Below are positions 39,477-51,809 of a DNA stretch of 64,000 nt, piece by piece. How positions within the stretch are numbered: the stretch's first letter is position 1; each line of letters starts with the position of its first letter. The position numbers were made by a program, and so were the translations under genes. The notes beneath the pieces are model-generated. The model saw nothing but the letters and a program-made list of their open reading frames with translations. It ran no database searches and was not told the origin of the DNA. This stretch comes from Liolophura sinensis (taxonomy: Eukaryota; Mollusca; Polyplacophora; Chitonida; Chitonidae). The stretch is from the NCBI RefSeq assembly GCF_032854445.1, contig NC_088307.1:29294484-29358483 (forward strand), read 5' to 3'.

Positions 39477-39607
39477 AGAGTATATGGACACGATATTAAC
39501 TAGGGCCTTTCTTATTCCCTGTTGCGTACCGCCAAGCTGCAAGGTACCAAGAGTCGAACACTGAATCCGAATATTAACATGTCTTTTGTTGGTGACAAAT
39601 ATTCATT

Positions 39608-39780
39608 AATTTACTTATTTGGTGTTTTACGCTGTACTCAAGAATATTTCACTTGTACGGCAGCATCCAACAGTATGGTGGGGGGTGGGGGGGGGGGGGG
39701 GGGGTTGAGGGGGGGGTGCAAACCGGCAGAGCCCATGGGAAACCTACGACCATTTGGAGGTTGCTGGTGGTGGTGCCAGA
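39608..39780 (-). mobile_element. SINE family 1 fragment containing a G-rich tract
   Basis: TTGGTGTTTTACGCTGTACT, AAGAATATTTCACTTGTACG and AACCGGCAGAGCCC match the reverse of the family. A G-dominated tract of about 45 bp (39678-39717) replaces the CCCACC region. Confidence 0.8.
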
Positions 39781-40146
39781 AAGTTCAAACGCTGTATTGT
39801 TTCTTTCGAAGGCAAACCGCATTTCAGTATCATGCATCTGGCTATAAAACAACAAAAGGGTCCTAGAAGACTCGTTCCCCAGATGATTTTCTCAAACTTA
39901 TGTCAGAAGGTCCCTAGCGAAGGTATCTAGCGAATGTTTCCTCTCAGTCCTGTTAGATTCCTCCGCCAGTAACCTGACCGCTGTACGTTTTACGCGGGTG
40001 CAGACTAGCCTTTTCATGTCAAAGACACGCACCGCTTTTCCATGTTTTGCTTCTCTGTGTGTTTGTGAGGGTCAAAACTGGGTTAAGCTGAAAAAAGGTT
40101 TCAAATGCCAATTTCTCAGTGTTTTTTTAAACACTATGTAACGTTC

Positions 40147-40231
40147 GCTGAGCCAATCTATCAGCCGCCATATTGGGAGGCTCTGATCGGATCTCCTGAC
40201 CTACTCGCTACTTGACGCCACACCCCTACAC
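40147..40231 (+). pseudogene. Dead BRICHOS-like exon fragment related to locus D exon 4
   Basis: GCCGCCATATTGGGAGG, CTCCTGACCTACTCGCTACT and TTGACGCCACACC followed by GTAAGATAC align to 54515-54616 of locus D. The triplet matching the conserved cysteine TGC is TGA here, and the frame is not open. It is a non-functional copy of the last exon. Confidence 0.6.
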
Positions 40232-40361
40232 GTAAGATACGCTGTGCCCAGATGATACAATATAGAAAGGCACAAGAGAGCCTCTCGTACGTGCTTGAAG
40301 ACACTTGTTCTGGAGATTTTTCTAACAAATTAAACAGTGAAAGCACTGACAGAGAAAAAAG

Positions 40362-40632
40362 ACCAGGGTCAATCCTGGTTCGGGTCAAATATGAGATCTT
40401 AAAGGAGGAAGCTGTAACTTTCTCGCTTGGCGTTCAGTACTGCGCGAATATCGCAACAACTGTTTGACCCGTATCAGTATAATGGCTTTGGTAAGTCTCA
40501 GTGAGGCAGCTCTAGATAAAATACCGGTGGAAATCCGTCCTACAACAATGATGCACATTACTCCTTCGTTATCATATGTCAGGAAAATTGTTAAGCACGA
40601 CGTTAAGCCCCAAGCACTTACTCACTCACCGT
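40362..40632 (+). mobile_element. SINE family 2, 5'-truncated or degraded copy
   Basis: GACCAGGGTCAATCCTGGTT, CTCGCTTGGCGTTCAGTACT, GTGGAAATCCGTCCTACAAC and GACGTTAAGCCCCAAGCACT match 39112-39476 in opposite orientation. The tRNA A-box part is missing. Confidence 0.85.
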
Positions 40633-43419
40633 GTATTAGATATTGGAGTGGTTCGGCCGTGACCATGATTACAGATTACACCAGTAAATGTCATCCACAG
40701 GCAAAAGTAAAATGGGAAAACTCTTTATTCACATCACTGCTATTTAACATTATTAATATTTTCCACACAGAACCCAAAATAAACTAAAATATATAATTTC
40801 ATTCAAATTTAGTGACAAAAATTTCAGAGAAATTAAGTGAAGAAAGTTTAAACTATAGTTTTCTCTTGGTCGTTCCAGAAACGGGTAACTCGGGCGAAAT
40901 CCCAGTTGTAAACAAGACATTCTTTGGAACATTATTTTTCTGTTACATACATGTACACATTTCTTCCCGACAGCAGTTGAAACAAGACAGGCTAAGGTGA
41001 TTGCACAGGCGTCTTATTAGTCAACTTTGAGATGACCTTTCGCTGAGGGTCTTCACTTCCATGTGGCGACAATATTGGGGATCTGCATGTTCGCTGTGCA
41101 CGCTATGCACGCCAAACGCTCGCCAGAATTATTTCTCTTTAGCCCTGTTTTGGGAGAGGATACAACATTATCAAGCACGTACAAAAATTTTCTTTCTTAA
41201 TTCCACGTCAGTATATGCGTTCATTTACTTGGCTGTGGCATTATGTGAGGAGACCTGTCTATGGACTCCACCACTAAAGCTGACTGGAGGGCGATTAAGA
41301 TACTTATGTGATGAACGTCTTACGATGGCTATCAGGATAATAAATGGTAGAAACTGATAGCATAGCCCGGTGAAATAATTAAAATATATCTGTCACATTT
41401 TGGAAATCTTTTAGCCCAAAGTATTTATACATAGTTTAATATATAGGTGTTTACGCCTATTGGGTGGTAGCCTGACTACTACTGAATGGCGTATTAAGTT
41501 ACTGAAGAAGTACAGTAGTCAAGATGTTCCTTATAGACATAGTTCTTGGTTTATCGGCACGACGTTTTGAAGTGCCGATAAGTGCACGAAGTGCTAACTT
41601 GATGTTATCAAGTCATATTATTACAAACCTGGTAGCTGCATATATACTACATGCAATATACTTCACGCAAAATTCAGCTCTCCTCTGTGACGTACTTCGC
41701 TTCTGTTCGATATCGAACCAAAGCGCTGGTACTCCTTCACAAAAGTGACTCAACCTCGGGCCCAGCTCTGATGACGTCAGGATTTTTGGGTTTACGTGGG
41801 CGTCTTTTACATCTTGAAGGGGGAGCTCCTTTCCCTGTTCATAAATAGAAGCATATACATGCTAGGAACACCTGTGGCAAATACCGTGAATATCCCCGAA
41901 AAAATAATTATAGTAATTAGACTTGTGATGGTGTAGTTTTACCGCTTGTTAATCTAAGATGATGGGTACAGTGACAAAGTACGTACTGGGCGCATACAAT
42001 TGGGATTAACACTATATCAGCTGCCTCTTTTGATCTCCTCTGGTCTGTTAAAAAAACAACAACTCGGATTCATTTAACTCGTTCGCAATTCATGTTCAAA
42101 ACAGGTTTCAACTCTAGGAAAGTTATCCTACGAATTTCATTGTAGTGCTATATCAAAGAGCTGGTAGCTTTAAATCACTGTTAACCTTTATGGATAAAGA
42201 TAATGAAACTAACTTACGCATGGTACTTTCTGCCCTTTATTTTTAACCTGGAGAGAATTCGTGGGGGAAGAAAGGGTATTTCACTTATGGTCAAATTCAT
42301 AACTTCTTACATGAAGTCTCCAAGTTAAGTAAAACTTTTTAGTTGAAGAGATCAGACTTTCAGCCAACAACTCAAAGCTGCTATCATTAAGATAACTACA
42401 AACAAAGACTATTGATCGTTCATCAAATTGGTTCACATATTTCTGAAAAGTCAGAGCATGGGCTACTGTTTAGTACAAATCCCATCATTCAAGTCATAAA
42501 GGCATAATGTATTGATTTCATAATGAAGGATATGTGTGAAAATCTATGTATATATTATAGCATGGCATATGTACCCCTGAATCTGACATGTCATGGTTCA
42601 TGTAAGGCGATCTTCTGTGGAATTTTCAATGGGTTTTTCGAACTTTTTGCAACGTCTTGAAAATTTAGGATAAGATTGTCATATTTAGATTTAGTGTCAA
42701 ATGTTACATCTAAAGAGATTAAATTTGCCTCAATTTATGATACCCTTACCGCGAAAACGAAACAAAATATGAAGAAATATACTGCATGACCTGACGAACA
42801 TTTTTACAACTAACATTGCATAAAATTGAAGAAAATTAAGCTCCTAAAAAGGTCAATTCTGAGGACAATTCTGTGCAAGTTTACAATCTGTAAGAAGGCC
42901 AACGGGACACGGAAACTTTGATTAACAGGAAAACTGGAAAAAAACTCTCGAGAATTAAAATTTAAGATCTTCTCCATCAGCATTGCGGGGATCCACGCAA
43001 CTAGCGTGTTACCATTTCAGGTAGCCTGGTGCATATATTGTGCTCAAGATAATGAAACAGCAAAGAGAAGGAAAAAGTTTTAATAATGAAGACGAGTAAA
43101 CTTGATTTGAACCTGAGACTTGTAAATGGTATACGCAGTGGGACTAGGTCTAAAACCAGTGAAAGGAACGAATACATTGTTTTTACATTCCGGTGTTACT
43201 GTATTGTACCCACAGGTTTACTGCTAACAGTCTATTCGCCGACGGGAATGATACATGGTTGCCTGACCAACTGTAGAAAAGGTTCCATATCACGGGCTAA
43301 AATTGGGTATAGGTTCGATCATTCTAACGTTGATAGTTTTCATTCTTGTGCTGCAAACTGTGAAACAGTGAGGCCTTCAAAACTGAACGTGGCGTATTTT
43401 ACAGCCTTGTGACATATCC
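40633..43419. other. Host non-coding sequence
   Basis: No gene recognised. About 41739-41850 (GACTCAACCTCGGGCCCAGC) matches 26332-26440 and marks the left edge of the segment shared between loci B and C. Confidence 0.5.
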
Positions 43420-43772
43420 GGTTTGATTAGCGTGCCAACGCTACGCAATGAACCAGGAACGTCTCATGTCCAACTCAAGTTGGCTTCCTCTCCGGATGCA
43501 CGTGGGAAGGTCTGTCAGCAACCTGCGGAAGGTCGTGGGTTTCCCCTGGGCTCTGCCCGATTTCCTCCCACCACAATGCTGGCCGACGTAGTATAAGTGA
43601 AATATTCTTGAGTACGACGTAAAACACCAATCAAATAAATAAATAAAATAAATACGGATGGTCGTCGGTTTCCGCCGAGCTCTGCGTGGTTTCTTTACAC
43701 CATAATGCTGTCCGTCCTCGTGTAGGTGAAATAATCTTCAGTACGGCGTAAAACACCAGTCACATAAATGAA
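43420..43772 (+). mobile_element. SINE family 1, two adjacent copies
   Basis: The first copy (about 43424-43652) retains GGCTTCCTCTCCGGATGCAC, GCCGACGTAGTATAAGTGAA and AATAAATAAATAAA. A second 3' fragment (43656-43772) begins GGATGGTCGTCGG and ends GTACGGCGTAAAACACC with CACATAAATG. Confidence 0.85.
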
Positions 43773-44294
43773 AAAATAATACTAATTTACATCTGGAAAT
43801 CATACGTTTTTACAATTTAATTAGGCATTACTAACCGTGAAAGAGCTTATCGAATTTCAACCTGTTGGGATAAGCGGTTTTCTAAAAAAATTCAAAAAGG
43901 ATGCCAAACTGCGTGACCCATCAAAAATTGCAAACAAGCAAAAGTTTGTTCATTACTTTTACTGTTGACTTTGGTTTATTCATCTTTGCCAGTTTCTGGT
44001 GATGCTGGGGTTTGAAATTAACCAAGAATAGTAATCTTACCAATTTCAATAGGCATCCCGCCAGGACGGCGTGGACATCCCAAAACAAAAAACAATAAAG
44101 CTTTTTCAAGCTTGATGGATTGAGCCACTCATAACAATCGTGACAGTAATAATACATGCATGCTGGCGTCCTACCCACCTATGTGGACCCCTAATTACTA
44201 CAGATATTGTCGTTTACAACACTCACTTGTGAGCGTATTGACATTGACCTAACGACTTCAGTATTGTTTCTTGGCCTCAGCCTTAAATCTTTAC
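43773..44294. other. Host sequence 3' of locus C exon 3
   Basis: I searched the minus strand for a last exon of locus C with a Cys-x-Gly-x-Pro motif and did not find it. Confidence 0.4.
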
Positions 44295-45206
44295 CTCCCT
44301 GTTTTCCAGAATAACCTTCACATCTTCGAAGTCCGGCGTCTGGATTTTTCCCACAAAACATAAGTTGGCATCGAAGTCCCGCAAGGCCACGTTGCCCTGA
44401 AACAATTCGAACAAAAGTTAAATATCTTACAGTGAAGGCATACTACTGCTTATAGATATTTTGCATGCTCTTTTTCGTGCGTGGAACTACTTAAACCTTA
44501 AAATGAAACCCAAGTATCATTACTTATCAAGCTATAGCTGTATCTTGGAATGAAACCCAAGTATCATTACTTATCAAACTATAGCTGTATCTTGGAATGA
44601 AACCCAAGTATCGTTACTTATCAAACTATAGCTGTATCTTGGAATGAAACCCAAGTATCGTTACTTATTAAACTATAGCTGTATCTTGGAATGAAACCCA
44701 AGTATCATTACTTATCAAACTATAGCTGTATCTTGGAATGGAACACAAGTATCTATACTACACGAACTATACTACAAACACAAAGTACCAATTCTAAAGT
44801 AACACTCTTATTGAAAATAAATAAAGGTTGTACTTGTAATGTTTACTCACCGTTTGATAATCGTGAAGAGCCAGTGAGTTGTTCTGGTTGTTCTTGTAAG
44901 CTTCAGAGGAGATCATCAGAATCGTCCTCTCTTTCTCGTCGATCACCACGGACTCGTGGATTTTGATGTCACCAACCTTTCGTACCCAGAATATCACCTG
45001 AAACGTTGAGAGTTTGATACCGCTTTAAGTTGTCTGTATGTTCGGCAACTTATTCAAAAACAAACACCGTCTGTTCACTTTGTCTCCTATCAATGTTGAC
45101 TATCGACTCGACCTCTTACCTTAGGTGTAGGCGTTTCCACAGGCAAACCTGTGCAAGTCCCGTAAAGAAGGGAGGTAGCCACGAACAGCAGGCAACTCCT
45201 CATCAT
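44295..45206 (-). CDS. BRICHOS-like secreted protein gene, locus C (three exons seen)
   Basis: Exon 1 (45206-45120, 29 codons) gives MMRSCLLFVATSLLYGTCTG, a clear signal peptide, then LPVETPTPK and GTAAG. Exon 2 (44997-44851, 49 codons) follows TTTCAG and contains RKVGDIKIHESVVIDEKERT and LALHDYQT, then GTGAGT. Exon 3 (44396-44295, 34 codons) follows TTTCAG and contains GNVALRDFDANLCFVGKI and PDFEDVKVILENRE, then GTAAAG. Exon lengths and phases are identical to locus B. The 47-bp tandem repeat sits in intron 2. The conserved aspartate and cysteine, the secretory signal and the basic-acidic layout support a BRICHOS-type domain. The final exon was not found. No stop or shift seen. Confidence 0.6.
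44503..44750 (+). repeat. 47-bp tandem repeat in locus C intron 2
   Basis: Five near-perfect copies starting at 44503, 44550, 44597, 44644 and 44691, each beginning ATGAAACCCAAGTATC and containing TATAGCTGTATCTTGGA. Confidence 0.95.
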
Positions 45207-45559
45207 TTTTAATCTAGATCTGACAAGAATCGACTGTTTCTTTTCGGACACCAACTGCTGTCAAAAATACAAAAACTTTAGCTTAGAACATTTGGCGAGA
45301 AATTAAACATATTACTTTGACAAGAAATTTTACATCTTTCAGTCACGTCTCTTTTCAGCAGGAAGTGGAGCGTAGTTAGGTTTTTTGTCTTTCTGTTGTT
45401 CGGCCACAGGATCTCGACGAATAAGAACATTTTCTAATGAGGAAAATTTATTTAAATATGTCATAAGGCACAAATGAAATCAAATTAAATAGAAATTTTG
45501 AGCAGCCCGTGTGGCAGTAGGCAATGCTATTTTAATGTGGCGGAATCTGGATGTCTTCA

Positions 45560-46365
45560 TTCAAGAGCTGCTATCTTTAGTGTGAAGTACGTCTTACCTA
45601 AGAGTAGACCTCTTCCGTTCTGGCATATACTAGACGGTTAGATCCAGAGCTGCTATCTTTAGTGTGAAGTACGTCTTACCTAAGCGTAGACCTCTTCCGT
45701 TCTGGTCTATACTAGACGGTTAGATCAAGAGCTGGTATCTTTAGTGTGAAGTACGTCTTACCTAAGCGTAGACCTCTTCCGTTTTTGTCTATACTAGACA
45801 GATAGATCAAGAGCTGATATCTTTAGTGTGAAGTACGTCTTACCTAAGCGTAGACCTCTTCCGTTTTTGTCTATACTAGACGGTTAGATCAAGAGCTGCT
45901 ATCTTTAGTGTGAAGTACGTCTTACCTAAGCGTAGACCTCTTCCGTTCTGGTCTATACTAGACGGATAGATCAAGAGCTGCTATCTTTAGTGTGAAGTAC
46001 GTCTTACCTAAGCGTAGACCTCTTCCGTTCTGGTCTATACTAGACGGATAGATCAAGAGCTGCTATCTTTAGTGTGAAGTACGTCTTACCTAAGCGTAGA
46101 CCTCTTCCGTTCTGGTCTATACTAGACGGTTAGATCAAGAGCTGGTATCTTTAGTGTGAAGTACGTCTTACCTAAGCATAGACCTCTTCCGTTCTGGTCT
46201 ATACTAGACGGATAGATCAAGAGCTGGTATCTTTAGTGTGAAGTACGTCTTACCTAAGCGTAGACCTCTTCTGTTCTTGCCTATACAAGATGGATAGATC
46301 AAGAGCTGCTATCTTTAGTGTGAAGTACGTCTTACCGAAGCATAGACCTCTTCCGTTCTTGTCCA
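45560..46365 (+). repeat. 82-bp minisatellite upstream of locus C
   Basis: Nearly ten highly similar units with GAGCTGCTATCTTTAGTGTG, AAGTACGTCTTACCTAAGCG, TAGACCTCTTCCGTTCTGG and TATACTAGACGG. It shares its core with the 89-bp array at 30590-31045. That array lies at the same place relative to locus B once the SINE there is discounted. Confidence 0.95.
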
Positions 46366-47639
46366 AGTGGCTTTTTCGACACCCTCAAAATAAATTGTCG
46401 GATAGTTTTCCCCAGTTTTTATAGGCAAAAAAGAAATTGTTATGGCGTAGATTTGTCTCCGCTGATAACCAAACGATTTTGTGTCAAGAGAACTGTTGTT
46501 TTGACCTTTTTTTCACAAGCATTTCAAGGTTGTGTAAAACTGAAGCTATCACGAATCAGATTCAAGACTTACCCATTTCTGACGGCGTAAATACGCTGAT
46601 CACAAATCGACCTTTGTTATTTGACCAGGCGCGGGCATTAACTTTTGCTGTCTTGTCAACAACCGCGTAGAAACTTTTAACGCGTCCAGTGGAGATCATA
46701 TATTTGTCCAAAGTCTAACAATTTCGAAGAGTTATCTCTTATGTCTGTCAAAAACGTACTGAATGATTTCAGGTCAAGATTAGTTGAGGGTGTCGTCTAC
46801 AGTTTTGTTTGGAGATACAGAAATAGGGATCGTAAGCATGAATTCTTCAAACCAGTTGCCGAAAAAATACCCTTGAACTACATGTAACATTGCGCCTCTA
46901 GCTTTGTGCTAGTCTGTACCATAGTTTTGTTTTTCTACAGTTTTACAAAGCGCACTTAATGAACAGCATACAAATATGTCCAAAAGGGCACAAAGGCAGG
47001 TCCATGCAACTTGAATATGAGAACCTGGGAAACATTTTATGAAATCTCACTCGTCAGGCATGATTTGCTCCTTTGGACCTGGGCTTGTGCCTCTGCAAAT
47101 GACCTTAGCAGATGACCATACATGGAGACATGAAGTACTTAGCCAATGAATATTCCACCCCACGTTTATCATTGGCTTACTTATAAAATACAATTGAATC
47201 AAATTCTGTAAATAACTGCCAAAAGCTGTGAAACTGTCACAATTCAGAGAAAATTCGGAGCCTTAGCTTGCTTAATCATACTTTGATAAGCTGACCTATT
47301 TGTCGAACAGGCGAGGAACTCAGTATCAAGCATTACATAGTTTTTCTGTATCAGTTACGCACGTGCGGGTAGACAGCAACGCTCGTTGACAATGTACGAG
47401 TCAATAACTTTTCTTGCCTTCATTTTGAAAAGAAGAACTAGCCACAACAGCATGTGGAAAAAAAGCTTATCGTAACATCTTTCTGTCAAAATTAAATAGC
47501 ACACCCTTCTTCTAATCGTGTGTGATTAGAACTAGAGACAGCCTATGATTATTTCACCAAGCTTGGTATGATCACCAAGTATTTATGGCGATTCCTGAGC
47601 GTAACACCAAGTCGAACAATAATCCCGCTCAAACAGTTA
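46366..47639. other. Upstream segment of locus C without recognisable genes
   Basis: Parts align to the sequence upstream of locus B. No coding sequence recognised. Confidence 0.5.
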
Positions 47640-47838
47640 CATCACTGTGCGCTCAATTCCAGCTCACGCTGGCTTCCTCTCCGGCCGTACGTGGGAAGGT
47701 CTGCCAGCAACTTGCGGATGGTCGTGGGTTTCCCCCGGGCTCTTCCCTGTTTCCTTCCACCATAATGCTGGTCGCCTTCGTATAAGCGAAATATTCATGA
47801 GTACGGCGTAAAACACCATTCACATAAATAAATAAATT
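47640..47838 (+). mobile_element. SINE family 1, 5'-degraded copy
   Basis: CTCTCCGGCCGTACGTGGGA, GGATGGTCGTGGGTTTCCCC and GAGTACGGCGTAAAACACCA with CACATAAATAAATAAA. Confidence 0.88.
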
Positions 47839-48744
47839 CAAATGATTACACCGCTGTCCATCCCAGTATGGTACAAACAATGTGATAAAAGGAATAAGTG
47901 AACTTTAGACCGCTTGTTTACAGACAGTTGGTCTACACACAAAATTATACGCCATAAAATGCCCCAGAAAGCATAAACACCGTCAGTCGTGTAACCTCGA
48001 TAGTCAATGAAGACGATGTATATGTCATGGAAGAGAAAATGCTATCTTTATTTACAGTTAGTTTAGCCTCATTTGAAATGTAGGTGTAATGTCTCAATAA
48101 AATGCACATACAAATACATGTAAGTAACAAGGAACGCCCAAGCAATTTATCTATACTGGGGAATCTGTCCGATGAAGTGTCAACATAAAGTAGCCCTGAT
48201 GCAGCAGAAACAGTTACGAACATGCCCATTGTTTCTGCACCTGACAGCATGATAATGGACCCACTTCTACACCATAATTCTAGTTCAGTTTGATTCGTCG
48301 TGTAATTTCCTAATTATTATCGCATTATGGCGACAAAGGACGGTGCTGAATAATTCGCATCAAAAGCATGATTTACAATATTAATTTCACTGTAAATACT
48401 TAAAACAGATATGTAATGGTTTATTACCAGTAGCTTCGACATCAGTATACGTATCTATACTCCGAACTTGCACATTAATCAGATGTGAGTGCCCATTTGA
48501 AATCTCGCAGCAGAACTGAATGTCTGACAGTTAAATATCTACCCTTCCTGCTTATAAAGCTGGCAGTGGTTATGTTGTGAAGGTACTTCCCTTTCAGTGT
48601 ATAGGACAAAAACGATGTGGGTTCAAATCGTGCTTTGGATGGGGTATTTCCGAAGTCCAGCTTTATCTCTATATCGGTTAAGAACCACTTGTCTTCCATC
48701 AATATCGTACGCATGTCTGTATGTAAAGGTTTGTGAGAAATTCA
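47839..48744. other. Host sequence, partly paralogous to 31900-32400
   Basis: No coding sequence recognised. Blocks such as GTCAATGAAGACGATG and TTTACAATATTAATTTCA mark homology to the locus B upstream region. Confidence 0.5.
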
Positions 48745-49790
48745 CCAAAAGTCAGTGCTTTACCCCAGAAGTCAGTGCTTTACCCAAAAAGTCGGTGCTT
48801 TACCCCAGAAGTCGGTGTTTTACCCCAGGCCCTTCAGTTTCCTTTACCCCAGAAGTCGGTGCTTTACCCCAGGCACTTTGGTTTCCTTTGACAAAGAAGT
48901 GGATGTTTTACCTCAAGCACTTTGGTTTCCTTTGCCCCAGAAGTCCGTGCTTTACCCCAGGCACTTCTGCTCCCTTTACCCCAGAAGTGGATGTTTTACC
49001 TCAAACACTTCGGTTCCCTTTGCCCAAGAAATCGGTGCTTTACCCCAGGCACTTCGGTTTCCTTTACCCCAGAATTAGGTGTTTTACCCCAGGCACTTGG
49101 ATTTCCTTTGCCCCAGGCACTTATGTTCCCTTTGCCCCATAAGTCGGCGCTTTATCCAAGGCACTTGTGCTTCCTTTGCCCAGAAGTCGGTGCTTTACCC
49201 CAGGCACGTTCTGCTCCCTGTTACCCAGAAGTGGATGTTTTACCTCAAACACTTCGGTTCCCTTTGCCCCAGAAGTCGGTGTTTTACCCCAGGCACTTCG
49301 GTTTCCTTCACCCCAGGCACTTATGTTCCCTTTCCCCATAAGTCGGCGCTTTATCCAAGGCACTTGTGTTTCCTTTGCCCAGAAGTCGGCGCTTTACCCC
49401 GGGCACTTCTGTTCCCTTTACCCCAGAAGTCCGTGCTTTACCCCAGGCACCTCTGCTCCCTGTACCCCAGAAGTCGGTGCTTCACCCCACGCACTTTGGT
49501 TTCCTTTGACCCAGAAGTGGATGTTTTACCTCAAGCACTTTGATTTCCTTTGTCCCAGAAGTCGGTGCTTTACCCCTGGCACTTCTGTTCCCTTTACATC
49601 AGAAGTCCGTGCTTTACCCCAGGCACTTCTGTTCCCTTTACCCCAGAAGTCGGCTCTTTATCCCAGGCACTTCTTTTCCCTTTGTCCCAGATATCGGGGA
49701 TCTACCCCAGGCACTTGGATTTCCTTTGCCCCAGAAGTCGGTGCTTTACCCCAGGCACTTCTGTTCCCTTTGCCCATAAACCTGACCGTC
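48745..49790 (+). repeat. 44-bp minisatellite, open in all plus-strand frames
   Basis: Over 20 units built from CCCCAGAAGTCGGTGCTTTA and CCCCAGGCACTTCGGTTTCC. The unit of about 44 bp is not a multiple of three and has no stop in any plus frame. Several long overlapping reading frames therefore run through it, up to 215 codons. Confidence 0.92.
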
Positions 49791-51809
49791 ATGACAGAAG
49801 TGAAAAACTCTTGAGATGCTGGAATTTCAAGAGCAATACTCATTTCACATGTGCTTATTTTGGACAGCTTTGAAGCTTTACCACCTTCTGGAATGATGTG
49901 TTCTTTCAATATATATTGGGTAGGATGGTACAAATAACATAAACATGGATGAACTGACCTTGTAGTAGCATTATGATATAACAACCCATAAAGTGGCCAA
50001 AGCGCTCTTATGGGCTTGGCACTGAATGCTTGTTTAGGTATGTTGTCTCGAATTGTATGCATCGCGGCAAGTTTTGCTTACAATCTTTACAAAGGACCAG
50101 TGTTCTCACAAGAATGCATTACAATATTATCAATATTATACATAGTAAAATAGTTTTAGTTTTGCTTTTTCGTTTTAAAAGTTCTTTGTTAAGTATCTCT
50201 ATTTACCACACTATACAAGTTTTTTTTATCTGTGCTATATCTATACTCAGCACTTAGCCTAAAATCGTAATAGTTCAAGCAGAGTGTTGACGCCGACTAC
50301 GAGCTGGTTATCTCACGGCAATTGACTCAAAAAATTTACAACAATAAACTCTCCTATAAGCCACAGACAGTCCAAGGTTCGAGACGCCTGTTTTGTGTAA
50401 ACTTTTATCAAATTTATCAATAAGGACGCGTTGTTTACAAACCCACTTCCGTGATGAAATGTTTAAAATCCGTGGCAAACATCTGACTCGATACTGAGAA
50501 GCGTGACTGGACCTTTGGTGACTTCGAGAGAGTCAGAGACACGAAAACAGAAGCACGGTACACCTAAAAGGTCAGACTAAGCTTAATCTGTCAATACTGC
50601 TAAGAGATAAGTTACTAATGAATGGACAATTTATCACCAATCCGACAGTCGTTTATCGAAACATAAAAACATGGTATACATGTACATTTATTTTGCATGT
50701 ATTTTCCAAGTTTATATTTGGTTTATTGCTGTTCAAATATTTCTAATATGGTTCTAGAACCGGGAATCATGTACATTTTACAGAAACTGGAATTCTGTGC
50801 TTTTATAGAACCTGGGATCTTGTACTTTTCATAGAACCTGGAATAATGTACATTTTACAGAACCAAGAATTCTGTACTTTTTACAGAACCAAAAATTCTG
50901 TACCTTTTATTGAGCCAGGAATTCTGTAATTTTTACATATTTAACAGGTTATTTATTCATGTATTTATTTATTTATTTATTTATTTATTTATTGTTTGTG
51001 TGAACTCGGAAATGTACAAATTGCACGACAGGTTTATCGGTGGGTGACGCCGGATTGTCCGGGGTAAAACACAAAATGTCTTTAATTAAGTGAGTCTCTT
51101 TGTAAGTTTTCCACTTTGTGGGACAGGACTTAATACGTATCATTTAGGCTACAATGCGCTCGAGCAACTTACAGTATGAAGGACATGCCCTGTATAGGTT
51201 ACACGTGCGCAATTCGGGCAGTTGGGTCTAAAATTTGCCTCAGAACTGAAGAGTGAAGGAACACGGATTGGATAATACTGCCATTGAGACATTATCGCTT
51301 ATACACCATAAATTTCTAAACCGCTATTTTACCGCTAGTTAAAATATATCAGAAATTTGTCTCTGTTGGAACTGAAATAACTTTTGCCCAGTGTTACTTT
51401 CCACCTCCTTGGAAGCTACAAGGGTATATGTAACAAAATTTTATGACTTCACTTCCAGTCCATCCTTGACTTGACTTGTTCATGTGTTGTAGAGGAAAGT
51501 CAAGCTTCATGTGGTAGTATGACATTGTACCACGTGACAGTTGTAGGAGATATACATTTTTGAAGTTAATGTTGGCAAATCTGCAACATAAATAGTAAGG
51601 AAAGTCAATGCGCTCAGGTAACCTATAAGATACAAGCAACACATCAGATGTTCACTTACGTGGTTTGTTTGTTTATCGTCAACACGTGAAAGACGGAACA
51701 TACTTCCGGGAAGAACAAAGACCGCATTTTATGAAAAATAACAGATTCTTTCTAGAGCGAAGATTAAGATAAACTTCTTGTGTTTTTCCGCTTTATTCCA
51801 TACCACAAG
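49791..51809. other. Host non-coding sequence with short tandem repeats
   Basis: About 50755-50935 holds six degenerate units of about 33 bp with ACAGAACC and AATTCTGTACTTTT. About 50945-50995 is a TTTA microsatellite. No gene recognised before the first exon of locus D. Confidence 0.6.

Noticed and set aside
48597-49814. Overlapping plus-strand ORFs up to 215 codons
   Set aside because: They are translations of a 44-bp minisatellite in different frames.
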